The notes below the pieces were generated by a model that had not been told where the DNA came from, ran no database searches, and saw nothing but the letters and a program-made list of their open reading frames with translations. A stretch of 61,225 nucleotides of DNA, from the NCBI RefSeq assembly GCF_011516735.1, contig NZ_WOSX01000021.1, positions 1-61,225 of the forward strand, read 5' to 3'. This DNA is from Acetobacter fallax. GTDB lineage: Bacteria; Pseudomonadota; Alphaproteobacteria; Acetobacterales; Acetobacteraceae. Position numbers and translations under genes: made by a program. Positions 24,425 to 34,078 of the stretch are shown in pieces; positions within the stretch are counted from its first letter, which is position 1; the number at the start of each line of letters is the position of its first letter.

Positions 24425-27400
24425 TTAAGCAGACTCTATACGCGTCACACCTGCAACCGTCTTGAGAGCCTGTCCGACTACGGGACTGATTCGGTATCCG
24501 CCCCTGAGTCGCACCTCAACTTCCTGCGTTTCCGCGATACTGGGCAGCAGAATGACACTTCCCCGTCCACCCTGCTGTCGGGACAGAATCGCCTGAATTC
24601 CATCGACAGCATCAATGGTGTCGAGCCATATCCGCATTTCACCACCTGTCTGAGCCGCCACGTCTTCCAGTTGTCCCAGATCGGTCGCGGTAATCCGGAG
24701 AGCCTCTCCTTCAAGCCTGAGATCCGCCGTTGCCAGCACCGCCTGCCCGGCAACAAGCAGTTCACGGACCCGACCAAGCACTTCGGAAAAGAGCGTGATC
24801 TCGCAGCTCCCGCTGGCATCTGAGAGTCTGACCCAGGCCATCTTGCTGCCGCTCCGCGTTGGACGCTCTTTCCGATCCACGACACAGCCGGCAATTTTCA
24901 CCCGTGTGACACCTCCCTCCGCTGCTGTCAGAAGGCGTGACATGGGAACCACGCCAAGACGCCTGAGTAACGGACGATAGGAATCGAGCGGGTGAGCGGT
25001 CATGTGGAAGCCGATCGCATCGGCTTCATAGGAAAGTTTTTCAAATTCCGGCCAGTCCGGTGCCTGCGACAGACGCAGAGGTTCGGGCTCTGACGTGTCG
25101 CCGAACAGACCGGCCTGCCCGCTCGCAGCTTCCTGTGCGCGCGCCTGAGCACTACGCAAAATCGTCTCAATTGAGCCAAAGACACGAGCACGATTTGGCT
25201 CAAGAGAGTCAAATGTACCGGCCCGGGCAAGATTTTCCAGCTGCATTTTATTGAGCTGTTTCGGATCAACCCGCGCTGCGACATCAGCGAGACTACGAAA
25301 TGGCGTATCACCCCTCGCCTGTTCCAGACTCAGCATTGCGGCGAAGCCCACTCTTTTCACCGCAGCCAGGGCATAACGAATACCAAAGCTGTTATCTTTC
25401 TGCTTTTCGACCCTGAAATCTGCTCCGGACTGATTGATATCGGGCGGCAGCACCGGAATTCCGAGACGTTCAGCCTCCTGACGTAAGGCCGCGAGTTTCT
25501 CGGTTCTCTCGCGCGCGAGGGACATGCAGCCGGCCAGAAAGGCAACAGGATAGTTCGCCTTCATCCACGCAGTCTGGTACGAAACCAGGGCATAGGCTGC
25601 GGCATGTGATTTATTGAAGCCGTAGTCGGCGAACTTCGCCATGAGATCGAAGACTTCGACAGCCTTGTCCTTCGGAATCCCACGTTTTGTCGCGCCCTCG
25701 GTGAAAATCTCACGCTGCTGGTCCATCTCGGCGCGGATTTTCTTACCCATGGCGCGGCGCAGCAGATCGGCGGCTCCGAGACTATACCCGGCCATTTTCT
25801 GCGCAATCTGCATGACCTGTTCCTGGTAGACCATGATGCCATAGGTCTCTTCCAGGATATCGCGAATTTCCTCGTGCGGCGGCTGCCATGCTTCGCCGTG
25901 CTTTCTACGGCAATAATCGGGGATGTTCGCCATCGGGCCCGGTCGGTAGAGCGCCACTGCAGCGATCAGATCCTCAAGCCGGGTCGGACGCATCTGTTTG
26001 AGCACGTCCCGCATGCCCGCGCCTTCGAACTGGAACACGCCCGCCGTATCGCCGCGTGCGAGCATTTCGTATGTCAGCGGATCATTGAGAGGGATCTGCG
26101 CGAGATCAACCTCAACGCCAAGCCCTTTAAGGAAGCGGACGCCACGCTGGAGAATTGTCAGCGTGGTCAGGCCCAGAAAGTCAAATTTCACCAGCCCGGC
26201 CTGCTCAACGAACTTCATGTTGAACTGGGTGACCAGCATGTCACTCTTCGGATCGCGGTAGAGCGGCACCAGATCAACAAGCTGCCGGTCACCGATCACA
26301 ACACCGGCGGCGTGGGTGGATGCGTGCCGATACAGCCCCTCAAGCTGCTGTCCGATTTCCATCAGGCGGCGCAACGCTTCGTCGCTTTCACGCATCTCCT
26401 GAAGTTTTGGCTCGCCTTCAATGGCCTGTTTAAGAGTAACGGGCTTTGCCGGGTTGTTCGGGATCAGTTCGGCAACTCTGTTAACCATGCCATACGGAAG
26501 GCCGAGCACGCGGCCAACGTCACGCACAGCGGCTCGCGCCTGCAGTTTTCCAAAGGTGATGATCTGCGCAACCCGGTCGGCACCATATTCACGACGAACG
26601 TAGGAGATGACCTCGTCGCGGCGATCCTGACAGAAATCGATATCGAAATCCGGCATTGAGACACGTTCGGGATTCAGAAACCGCTCGAACAGCAGATTAA
26701 ACGGAAGCGGATCGATGTCGGTAATGGTCAGCGCATAAGCGGCAAGTGAACCCGCACCTGAACCGCGCCCTGGCCCGACCGGAATGTCATGTGCCTTCGC
26801 CCATTGAATGAAATCCGCAACGATCAGAAAATAACCTGGAAACCCCATGCCAGAAATGATGTCGAGTTCGAATTCCAGCCGTTCCGAATATTTCTGCCGG
26901 GTTTCCTCATCTGCATTCATCACCTGGAGCCGGAGTTCCAGTCCTTCGCGGGCCATGGCGCGAACCGTTTCATCCTCGTTCGAGCCTTCGCGAACTTTCG
27001 GGCACACGGGCAGGAGAGGCTTCCGGGTCTCGACTTTCACCGCACAACTCTTTGCGATGGCGAGGGTATTGTCGCAGGCGTCCGGTAAGTCAGCAAACAG
27101 CTCGCGCATCATCGCGGGCGGCTTGAACCAGTTTTCGGGAGAGACTTTCCAGCGGTCCTTCTCGGCCATCGTACGACCCTGAGCGATACAGATCAGGGCG
27201 TCATGTGCTTCGTGCATTTGAGGACGCGGAAAAAAGCACTCATTGGTCGCCACAAGCGGCACACGCAACCGGTCCGCCAGCGCAATCACACCCGGTTCGA
27301 CGGCCTCTTCTATTGGCAACCCGAAACGGTTGAGTTCCACGACCAGAGAATCACCAAAAGCTTCTCTGAGACGAGCAAGCCACTTCTCAGCCTCGCTTTC

Positions 27401-27844
27401 GAAGCCTTCGGCGAGCATGTTGTAAAGCGGCCCTCGTGTCCCGCCAGTCAGACAAAACAGTCCTCCGGCACGTTCACAGAGCAGATCGAGGCTGACCATC
27501 GGATCGGCGGCATCTCCCTCAAGAAAACCGGCCGAGGACAGAAACTGGAGATTGGCGAGACCAGCCTGATCACGTGCCAGCAGCACAATCGGCTCGGACG
27601 TGCTGCCCGGATGATCATCACGTGGCGGAAGGCCGATCTGGCAACCGATAATGGGCTGCACGCCTTTGCCGGTGCAGTACTGTGAGAACTCAAGTCCGCC
27701 GAACAGATTCCCGGTATCGGTGATAGCGACCGCCGGCATGTCCATGCCTTTAGCCAGAGCGACCAGTTCAGGCACGCGGATCGCCCCCTGACTGAGTGAG
27801 TAGGCGGAATGAACTCTGAGATGAACGAAATCAGCGTACGACAT
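24425..27844 (-). CDS. dnaE: DNA polymerase III alpha subunit
   Basis: The replicative polymerase catalytic subunit, 1139 residues. Domains in order are PHP (FVHLRVHSAYSLSQGAI from the start), palm with the catalytic PDFDIDFCQDRRDEV (two Asp in DFDIDF), thumb and fingers (VGPGRGSGAGSLAAYAL), helix-hairpin-helix, and OB-fold near the C-terminus (RVKIAGCVVDRKERPT). The ATG at 27844 begins just before the PHP domain; an upstream frame to 27886 is not conserved. The length is slightly shorter than the 1160-residue E. coli protein, as in other acetic acid bacteria. It is divergent from the GT87 gene. Confidence 0.97.
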   Translation of the reverse strand: MSYADFVHLRVHSAYSLSQGAIRVPELVALAKGMDMPAVAITDTGNLFGGLEFSQYCTGKGVQPIIGCQIGLPPRDDHPGSTSEPIVLLARDQAGLANLQFLSSAGFLEGDAADPMVSLDLLCERAGGLFCLTGGTRGPLYNMLAEGFESEAEKWLARLREAFGDSLVVELNRFGLPIEEAVEPGVIALADRLRVPLVATNECFFPRPQMHEAHDALICIAQGRTMAEKDRWKVSPENWFKPPAMMRELFADLPDACDNTLAIAKSCAVKVETRKPLLPVCPKVREGSNEDETVRAMAREGLELRLQVMNADEETRQKYSERLEFELDIISGMGFPGYFLIVADFIQWAKAHDIPVGPGRGSGAGSLAAYALTITDIDPLPFNLLFERFLNPERVSMPDFDIDFCQDRRDEVISYVRREYGADRVAQIITFGKLQARAAVRDVGRVLGLPYGMVNRVAELIPNNPAKPVTLKQAIEGEPKLQEMRESDEALRRLMEIGQQLEGLYRHASTHAAGVVIGDRQLVDLVPLYRDPKSDMLVTQFNMKFVEQAGLVKFDFLGLTTLTILQRGVRFLKGLGVEVDLAQIPLNDPLTYEMLARGDTAGVFQFEGAGMRDVLKQMRPTRLEDLIAAVALYRPGPMANIPDYCRRKHGEAWQPPHEEIRDILEETYGIMVYQEQVMQIAQKMAGYSLGAADLLRRAMGKKIRAEMDQQREIFTEGATKRGIPKDKAVEVFDLMAKFADYGFNKSHAAAYALVSYQTAWMKANYPVAFLAGCMSLARERTEKLAALRQEAERLGIPVLPPDINQSGADFRVEKQKDNSFGIRYALAAVKRVGFAAMLSLEQARGDTPFRSLADVAARVDPKQLNKMQLENLARAGTFDSLEPNRARVFGSIETILRSAQARAQEAASGQAGLFGDTSEPEPLRLSQAPDWPEFEKLSYEADAIGFHMTAHPLDSYRPLLRRLGVVPMSRLLTAAEGGVTRVKIAGCVVDRKERPTRSGSKMAWVRLSDASGSCEITLFSEVLGRVRELLVAGQAVLATADLRLEGEALRITATDLGQLEDVAAQTGGEMRIWLDTIDAVDGIQAILSRQQGGRGSVILLPSIAETQEVEVRLRGGYRISPVVGQALKTVAGVTRIESA

Positions 27845-27936
27845 GGGACGACGATAGCACGGACACGTGAGTTTCGGGGACCACACATAATGAAGGCCGC
27901 AAGTTTTGATTTACCCGGACGGCATACAAACGACTC

Positions 27937-29202
27937 ATGACTTCTCGTATCCTGACCAGCTTTATTCCTCAGCGGCAGCGCATCCTGCACTTCAACTGGC
28001 TTAAAGCGGCAGCGTGGGCCTGGCTCTATTTTACTGTCCTGGGGACCAGTGAATATCTGCGCTCTGAACTCCAGGCGGGCTGGACAGACGGACATCTGAG
28101 GCCTTTTGGTGAAGATTTTCTGGATTTCTGGTCAGCTTCCCGTCTGGCGCTGACGGGGCAGATTAGCGCCGTTTATGATTTTGCGGCTTTTCACGCATTT
28201 CAGGTGGGTGTGGTCGGTCATGAGATCGGTCTGTATCACTACAGCAACCCCCCGGTTTATCCTCTGATAACAGCACCATTCGCGCTTCTCCCTTACCTGC
28301 TTGCATGGGTCGTCTGGCAAACAGGCGGATGGTTCGCTTTTGCACTGACACTCAGGCGAATTGTTCCACGCTGGTGGGGGCTGATGGCCGGGGCATGGCC
28401 AGCAGTTCTGCCCAATACACTTTCCGGTCAGAACGGCTGCTGGACTGCAGTCATCGTGGGCTGGGGCTTCATTCTCTCAGGCAAAACCCCATTTCTCTCG
28501 GGGATGGTTTTTTCTCTTCTGATCGCCAAACCGCAGCTGATCTGGCTGCTTCCCATAGCATTACTCGCAGGAAAGCATTGGCGGACGCTAGCCGGCTTTG
28601 TGACGGGAACATCGACACTCGTTCTGGCCAGTCTGATATTTTTCGGCGTCGCCACATGGCAGGCGTGGCTGGTGAGAGCAGGCGTACTGAGGCACATAAT
28701 TCTTGAGCAAGGCGTTGCAACATGGCCACGCATGATATCGGCGTTTGTAATGGTTCGACAGGCAGGCGGTTCTCTCGCCGTTGCTTATGGCGTACAAATA
28801 GTCGCAGCCACGATCTCCTTAAGTATTGTTATTTTCGTGTGGCGAAAGAACGTTACAGGGCCGGTGCTGGCCGGGTGGCGCGTGCCGTGTCTCATTTTTG
28901 CCTGCTTCACGAGCACACCGTACGTAAATGACTACGACTGTATTATGCTGGCCTTTGCATGCGGTCTTGCGTGGCCACATGCCAGCAGGATTGGCAGGCT
29001 CTGTCTTATGGCCGCCGCAGCGGTTCCCGTTGCGGGTGCATCATCCTCTCACCTTCTGGGCTTCAGCCTGGCCCCGTTCATGTTGTGGCCTGCGTTCATC
29101 TGGATCACGCGACAATGTCTCAGCAGCCATCAGCGGGAAGCCGCTGCAGCGAGTAACGCAAGCTCCTTCCCGGCACCAGAGGCGCTATCGGGCGTCCTCT
29201 GA
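27937..29202 (+). CDS. GT87-family membrane glycosyltransferase-like protein
   Basis: A 421-residue protein with about ten hydrophobic segments. The luminal-type N-terminal loop contains GEDFLDFWSASRLALTG with the paired acidic residues (DFWSA) typical of GT87/DUF2029 polyprenol-phosphate-sugar transferases such as mycobacterial mannosyltransferases. LLIAKPQLIWLLPIALLAG and FTSTPYVNDYDCIML later in the protein also fit this family (KPQ and DYD motifs). A role in envelope polysaccharide or glycolipid synthesis is inferred; the donor and acceptor are unknown. It converges on glpK. Confidence 0.75.
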   Translation: MTSRILTSFIPQRQRILHFNWLKAAAWAWLYFTVLGTSEYLRSELQAGWTDGHLRPFGEDFLDFWSASRLALTGQISAVYDFAAFHAFQVGVVGHEIGLYHYSNPPVYPLITAPFALLPYLLAWVVWQTGGWFAFALTLRRIVPRWWGLMAGAWPAVLPNTLSGQNGCWTAVIVGWGFILSGKTPFLSGMVFSLLIAKPQLIWLLPIALLAGKHWRTLAGFVTGTSTLVLASLIFFGVATWQAWLVRAGVLRHIILEQGVATWPRMISAFVMVRQAGGSLAVAYGVQIVAATISLSIVIFVWRKNVTGPVLAGWRVPCLIFACFTSTPYVNDYDCIMLAFACGLAWPHASRIGRLCLMAAAAVPVAGASSSHLLGFSLAPFMLWPAFIWITRQCLSSHQREAAAASNASSFPAPEALSGVL

Positions 29203-29239
29203 TGCTTCAAAAACAACTGGCAGATTCGCGTGAAAGAAA

Positions 29240-30730
29240 TTACCGCTGCGTAAGAGTTCGACGAACTGCCATATGCCATCCGTCGATCATCGTTTTTCGC
29301 TGAGTGCCATCCATTTCCGGCTCGAAGAGCGCACCTCGCTCCCATTCGGAGGCAATTTCGTCCAGACTATTCCACATTCCCACACCCAGCCCGGCGAGAT
29401 ACGCCGCACCCAGTGCCGTTGTTTCAAGCTGCTTCGGTCGTTCGACTCTGGCCTGGAGCATGTCCGCCAGGAACTGGCAGAACCAGTCATTGGCAGACAT
29501 TCCACCATCAATCCGCAGGGTTTCGGCTGTACCGCCACCATCCTGAGTCATCGCGGCAACGAGATCCAGCGTCTGATACGCTACAGATTCGAGCGCAGCA
29601 CGCGCAATATGCGCCTCCGTAGCGTCAAGCGTCAGACCACAGATCAGACCGCGTGCGTCAGGGTCCCAGTGTGGTGCGCCAAGTCCGACAAAGCCCGGCA
29701 CCATGTACACACCATGACTATGAGGCACCCGTGTAGCCATATCGTCGGTTTGCGAAGCATGCGTGATAAGATGCAGGCCATCACGCAACCATTTGATTGC
29801 GGCACCCGCCACGAAAATTGATCCTTCAAGCGCGTAAGCAGTCTTGCCGTTCAGGCGATAGGCGATCGTGGTCAGCATCCGGTTGCGCGAAACAATCGGG
29901 GTATCACCCGTATTCAGGAGTACGAAGCAACCAGTGCCATATGTCGCTTTAGCTGTGCCGGGTTTGAAGCAGGCCTGACCGACTACGGCTGACTGCTGAT
30001 CACCAGCCATCCCGGCAACGGGAACAGCGCGCCCGAACAGGTCGGGAGTCGTCTCGCCGAAGATGCTGCTGTTATCTTTTACTTCGGGCAGCAATGCCTC
30101 AGGAATACGAAACAGCCTCAGCAGATCGGGATCCCATTGCTGACGATGGATATCAAACAGCAGGGTACGGCAGGCATTGGTGATATCGGTAGCGTGAGAC
30201 TTACCACCGGTGAGACGCCACAGCAGAAAACAGTCGATCGTACCGAAAGCGAGTTCGCCTTTTTCGGCCCGGGCACGAGCGCCGTCGACATTGTCCAGAA
30301 TCCACGCCAGCTTCGTCGCGCTAAAATATGGATCAAGCAGCAGGCCGGTTCGTTCAGTAACGAGCTTTTCCGCCCCATCCTTCTTCAGTTCACCACAGAG
30401 CCTGGCTGTCCGGCGATCCTGCCAGACAATGGCATTGTGGATCGGTTTCCCGGTTGCCCGATCCCAGACGACGATCGTTTCCCGCTGGTTTGTGATGCCG
30501 ACAGCCGCAATCCGGTCCACGCCGCCCGACCGTTCGACCGCTTCCTGAGCTGTCGTCTTCGCATCACGCCAGATGTCCTCCGGGTCATGCTCTACCCAAC
30601 CCTGATTCGGGTAATACTGTGGAAACTCCTGACGTGCGACAGAGATTTCCTGCCCTTTGGCATCAAAGACGATACTGCGGGTGGATGTGGTCCCCTGGTC
30701 AATAGCCAGGATACGATCCTGTTTGATCAT
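29240..30730 (-). CDS. glpK: Glycerol kinase
   Basis: GlpK phosphorylates glycerol to sn-glycerol-3-phosphate in the cytoplasm. All FGGY-kinase landmarks are present: [19 protein letters not shown] at the start, [43 protein letters not shown] and [20 protein letters not shown]. The length of 496 residues is normal. ATG at 30730 has AAGGAG upstream; the preceding 18 residues of open frame overlap glpF and are not conserved. It is the last gene of the glp operon, 19 bases after glpF. Confidence 0.97.
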   Translation of the reverse strand: MIKQDRILAIDQGTTSTRSIVFDAKGQEISVARQEFPQYYPNQGWVEHDPEDIWRDAKTTAQEAVERSGGVDRIAAVGITNQRETIVVWDRATGKPIHNAIVWQDRRTARLCGELKKDGAEKLVTERTGLLLDPYFSATKLAWILDNVDGARARAEKGELAFGTIDCFLLWRLTGGKSHATDITNACRTLLFDIHRQQWDPDLLRLFRIPEALLPEVKDNSSIFGETTPDLFGRAVPVAGMAGDQQSAVVGQACFKPGTAKATYGTGCFVLLNTGDTPIVSRNRMLTTIAYRLNGKTAYALEGSIFVAGAAIKWLRDGLHLITHASQTDDMATRVPHSHGVYMVPGFVGLGAPHWDPDARGLICGLTLDATEAHIARAALESVAYQTLDLVAAMTQDGGGTAETLRIDGGMSANDWFCQFLADMLQARVERPKQLETTALGAAYLAGLGVGMWNSLDEIASEWERGALFEPEMDGTQRKTMIDGWHMAVRRTLTQR

Positions 30731-30749
30731 GACGTCATCTCCTTGGGTG

Positions 30750-31577
30750 TCACGCGGACTGATCTGAGGAAGAAGCCACGACAACCGGGATGTTGCGCGG
30801 CATGAAAGGGCGGATCAGTGTCTGATAAAGACCAGCACCAGTGACACCGCCGACGAGTGGGCCCGCGATCGGCACCCACCAGTAATTACCGGGAGACGGC
30901 AGGGCGGAAGCGCCCCATCCGGCAAAAAAACAAAAGAGACGAGGACCGAAATCCCGTGCCGGATTAATGGCCCAGCCATCAAGATAGCCGGCAGACGCAC
31001 CGATCGCAGCAACGAGAAAACCGATAATCAATGCACCTGAATTAGCTTGCGGGGCCATAGTATTATATTCGCAGGTAATCGCGAAAATCCCGAAAACCAG
31101 CAGGCCTGTCAGGATAATCTCGACAACGAACGAGTGCATCGGCGTGACGAAATCGCCGGGGTGGGTAAAAAATACCCCCGCAGCAGCACCATCGTGCAAC
31201 CGGTCCAGATTATGAGCTGCGGCAAAGTGGTCGATCACCGGTGCGAAGAGCGTGTAGACGACGGCGGCTCCCAGGAAGCCGCCGGCAATCTGGGCCAGCA
31301 TATAAAGCGGGACTTTTCGCCACGAGAAACCTCTGAACAGCGCCAGAGATAACGTAACGGCCGGATTAGCATGTGTGCCGGAGACAGCTCCGGTCACATA
31401 AATCGCGATCGTGACAGAAAGCCCCCAGACGATACAGACACCCCAATAGGCTGTCTTATAGGGGCTTGGATCATAAAGCGAATACATTGCAGCAACCGAA
31501 TCACCCAGAAGGATGATGATGAATACTGCAACGCACTCAGAAATCAGTTCTCCAAAAAACTTCTTTTGTACCGTCAT
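30750..31577 (-). CDS. glpF: Glycerol uptake facilitator (aquaglyceroporin)
   Basis: An MIP-family channel for passive glycerol entry through the inner membrane. Six transmembrane helices and two half-helices with the NPA boxes are visible: [14 protein letters not shown] and the second NPA as [12 protein letters not shown], where Asp after NPAR is the aquaglyceroporin signature. The length of 275 residues is normal. It lies between glpD and glpK in the same direction. Confidence 0.96.
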   Translation of the reverse strand: MTVQKKFFGELISECVAVFIIILLGDSVAAMYSLYDPSPYKTAYWGVCIVWGLSVTIAIYVTGAVSGTHANPAVTLSLALFRGFSWRKVPLYMLAQIAGGFLGAAVVYTLFAPVIDHFAAAHNLDRLHDGAAAGVFFTHPGDFVTPMHSFVVEIILTGLLVFGIFAITCEYNTMAPQANSGALIIGFLVAAIGASAGYLDGWAINPARDFGPRLFCFFAGWGASALPSPGNYWWVPIAGPLVGGVTGAGLYQTLIRPFMPRNIPVVVASSSDQSA

Positions 31578-31634
31578 GTTGTCCCGCTCTTATTTTTGTT
31601 TTTACAGGAACCGGATGCATTGAAGCCAGGTTGT

Positions 31635-33167
31635 TCAGCCCAGTTTCTGACGCATGTAATCAGCCACTTTCTGACGTTCTTCCTTTGTCATGTGAAGGCC
31701 GATCTTACTACGTCGCCAGAGAACATCCTCCGGCGCTGTCGCCCATTCATTTTCGATCAGATAATCCACTTCGCTCGTCATCATACCCTGACCAAGATCT
31801 TCCCCCAGATCGTCGAGCTCCTTTGCATTCCCGACAATATCGTAAGCACGCATGCCGTAAGAGCGCATCAGGCGCCAGGCAAGTTGCAATGGCAGGAAAG
31901 GCGCAGCATCCTGGAAACGCCGCAGTGCAGGTTCAAACCCACCAGCCCCGAGGTCACCACCCGGCAACGCCGCGTCTGCTGTCCAGGAATGGCCGGAAAC
32001 GGCAGGCAGTACCGGAGCCAGTTTTTCAAGCGCGTGTTCTGCGAGCTTACGGAATGTCGTGATTTTTCCGCCGAAGATGGACAGAAGTGGCGCTCCCCCT
32101 GTCGTGTCCAGATCCAGCACATAGTCGCGCGTGACTGCTGAGGCATTGGCAGCTGCGTCATCATAAAGCGGCCGCAGACCAGCGTAACTCCAGACTGCAT
32201 CTGATGGTTTAACAGTCTTGTTGAAGTAGCGGTTTACGCTTTCACACAGATAGCTGACTTCCTGTGGTGAGATTTCGACCAGCCCAGGCTCCTCATCCCA
32301 TGCCACATCTGTTGTGCCAATCAGGGTAAAACCCTGCTCGTACGGAATCGCGAATACGATACGCTTGTCAGGATTCTGGAAAATGTAACATTGAGGACCA
32401 TCGAAGATTTGCGGCACCACAATGTGACTGCCCTTCACCAGACGGACAGACTTGGAGTTCGGCACAGCGAGCTGATCAGCCAGCAGCCTCGCCACCCAGG
32501 GGCCTGCTGCGTTGACGAGAGCTTTAGCCCGCAATGTTGTCGTGCCGCCGTGCCGCATATCCTCGATTTCAGCTTCCCACACACCATCGACACGGCGCGC
32601 ACTGATAAGACGCTGACGGGTACGAATATCAGCACCTCGTGCCGAGGCATCCATCGCATTCAGCACAACGAGCCGGCTGTCCTGTACCCATCCGTCAGAA
32701 TAAACGAAGCCCTTTTTATACCGGTCCTGCAGCGGCTTGCCGGCGGAATGCGTGCGCAGATCCAGTGTACGGGACTTCGGCAGTTTCATCTTCGGTGCGA
32801 GGTGGTCGTAAAGGAAAAGACCCAGCTTCAGCATCCAGACCGGTCGCATCCCCTCTGAATGTGGCAATACGAAACGCAGCGGCCACATAATATGCGGTGC
32901 AATTGCAAGCAGACGATCCCGCTCGATCAGAGATTCGCGCACCAGCCGAAATTCGTAATATTCCAGATACCGCAGACCACCGTGAATTAATTTGGTACTG
33001 GCGGAGGAGGTGTAACTCGCAAGGTCGTCCTGCTCGACGAGCACTACGGAAGCCCCCCGTCCCGCGGCGTCACGAGCGATCCCGGTACCATTTACGCCAC
33101 CGCCTACGATCAGCAGATCGAACACTCTGGAAGAATCGTCGGGAGCTGCTGTCATTGTATCGTCCAT
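31635..33167 (-). CDS. glpD: Aerobic glycerol-3-phosphate dehydrogenase
   Basis: A membrane-associated FAD enzyme that oxidises glycerol-3-phosphate to dihydroxyacetone phosphate and passes electrons to ubiquinone. The FAD-binding dinucleotide fold is VFDLLIVGGGVNGTGIARDAAGRG; further landmarks are TKLIHGGLRYLEYYEFRLV and FTLIGTTDVAWDEEPG. The length of 510 residues matches E. coli GlpD. The start is uncertain between ATGs at 33167 and 33155. It follows glpR, with a GlpR operator in between. Confidence 0.95.
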   Translation of the reverse strand: MDDTMTAAPDDSSRVFDLLIVGGGVNGTGIARDAAGRGASVVLVEQDDLASYTSSASTKLIHGGLRYLEYYEFRLVRESLIERDRLLAIAPHIMWPLRFVLPHSEGMRPVWMLKLGLFLYDHLAPKMKLPKSRTLDLRTHSAGKPLQDRYKKGFVYSDGWVQDSRLVVLNAMDASARGADIRTRQRLISARRVDGVWEAEIEDMRHGGTTTLRAKALVNAAGPWVARLLADQLAVPNSKSVRLVKGSHIVVPQIFDGPQCYIFQNPDKRIVFAIPYEQGFTLIGTTDVAWDEEPGLVEISPQEVSYLCESVNRYFNKTVKPSDAVWSYAGLRPLYDDAAANASAVTRDYVLDLDTTGGAPLLSIFGGKITTFRKLAEHALEKLAPVLPAVSGHSWTADAALPGGDLGAGGFEPALRRFQDAAPFLPLQLAWRLMRSYGMRAYDIVGNAKELDDLGEDLGQGMMTSEVDYLIENEWATAPEDVLWRRSKIGLHMTKEERQKVADYMRQKLG

Positions 33168-33192
33168 TTCAGGTTCGCAAATAGGCCGTGGA

Positions 33193-33208
33193 AATTCGTA
33201 TCCGAACA
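33193..33208 (-). promoter_or_regulatory. Second, weaker GlpR operator-like site
   Basis: AATTCG-TATC-CGAACA has a perfect right half (CGAACA) and four of six matches in the left half compared with TGTTCG-N4-CGAACA. It lies 26 bases before the glpD start and about 80 bases from the strong operator, a typical spacing for looped or cooperative DeoR-family binding. Confidence 0.4.
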
Positions 33209-33277
33209 CCTTACCTTTTGACAATGGATATAATTCTGATCCTTCTTCGCAGTTACATCATTGCCGCATTAAAAACA

Positions 33278-34078
33278 TCATGTTCGTTTCCGAACATCTG
33301 GAATTGCGACATGCAGCGCCACACCAGCGGCGGCTAACACGTCACAAATTGCAGGTGACGGCTGGCAATCGGTGAAAAATGCGCTCACCTCAGAAATATG
33401 CCCCGCCCGGACCAGCGGCCGTCGACCGAATTTCGTGTGATCGGCCAGCAGAAATATCTGTCGTGAATTATTCCTGATTTGTTCTGAAGCTCTGATTTCG
33501 TCTGAATCAAAATCCAGAAGCGTTCCATCCTCATCGATACCGCTGATACCGATGACGCCATAATCCGCGCGATACCGGCCAAGCATTGTCAGCGAATCCG
33601 GTCCGAGGATTCCTCCATCCCGCACACGAACTGTCCCGCCCGTCACGACCACACGACAATCCGGACCGCCGGCAAGCAGCGACGCCACATGCAGATTGTT
33701 TGTAATGACCTGGAGGCCGCGATGACCTGCCAGGGACCGCGCGAAGGCTTCCGTGGTCGTGCCAATATTGATGAACAATGATGCTCCGTCGGGGATCGCG
33801 TCGGCTGCACAGTGCCCGATCGCATCTTTCTCCCTCCGGTTCAGGATCTGTCTCTGTGCGTAAGCTATATTTTCGACTGAGGACGGAGCGCTTGCTCCGC
33901 CGTGATGGCGGACGACTTCTCCGGCGCCATCGAGAGCACGAATGTCGCGGCGGATTGTCTGCACCGCCACATCGAACAACTGCGCCAGATCTTCATTTGC
34001 GACATAGCCATGTTTCCGCACTGTCGCGGCAATCGCCTGCTGTCGGGACAGACCGGGTGCTGTCTCCGGCATGCTCAT
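33278..34078 (-). CDS. glpR: DeoR-family glycerol-3-phosphate regulon repressor
   Basis: A 266-residue repressor with an N-terminal DeoR winged helix (SRQQAIAATVRKHGYVANEDLAQLFDVAVQTIRRDIRALDG) and a C-terminal sugar-phosphate-sensing domain (FINIGTTTEAFARSL, then ADYGVIGISGIDEDGTLLDFD). Its effector is expected to be glycerol-3-phosphate. The gene lies directly upstream of glpD and its own 3' end holds the operator. It starts by an ATGA overlap with recQ, so some expression probably comes by read-through from recQ. Confidence 0.92.
   Translation of the reverse strand: MSMPETAPGLSRQQAIAATVRKHGYVANEDLAQLFDVAVQTIRRDIRALDGAGEVVRHHGGASAPSSVENIAYAQRQILNRREKDAIGHCAADAIPDGASLFINIGTTTEAFARSLAGHRGLQVITNNLHVASLLAGGPDCRVVVTGGTVRVRDGGILGPDSLTMLGRYRADYGVIGISGIDEDGTLLDFDSDEIRASEQIRNNSRQIFLLADHTKFGRRPLVRAGHISEVSAFFTDCQPSPAICDVLAAAGVALHVAIPDVRKRT
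33280..33297 (-). promoter_or_regulatory. GlpR operator overlapping the glpR stop codon
   Basis: ATGTTCGTTTCCGAACAT is a perfect 7-base inverted repeat around a 4-base centre and closely matches the ATGTTCG-N4-CGAACAT-like sites bound by E. coli GlpR. It covers the last codons of glpR and lies about 110 bases before glpD, so it most likely controls an internal promoter for glpD-glpF-glpK. Confidence 0.75.

Noticed and set aside
25874..26659. A 261-residue open frame antisense to dnaE.
   Set aside because: It mirrors conserved polymerase coding sequence and has no recognisable domain.
33218..33234. TTGACA and TATAAT on the plus strand near glpD.
   Set aside because: Only five bases separate the two, far too short for a sigma-70 promoter, and no rightward gene follows.
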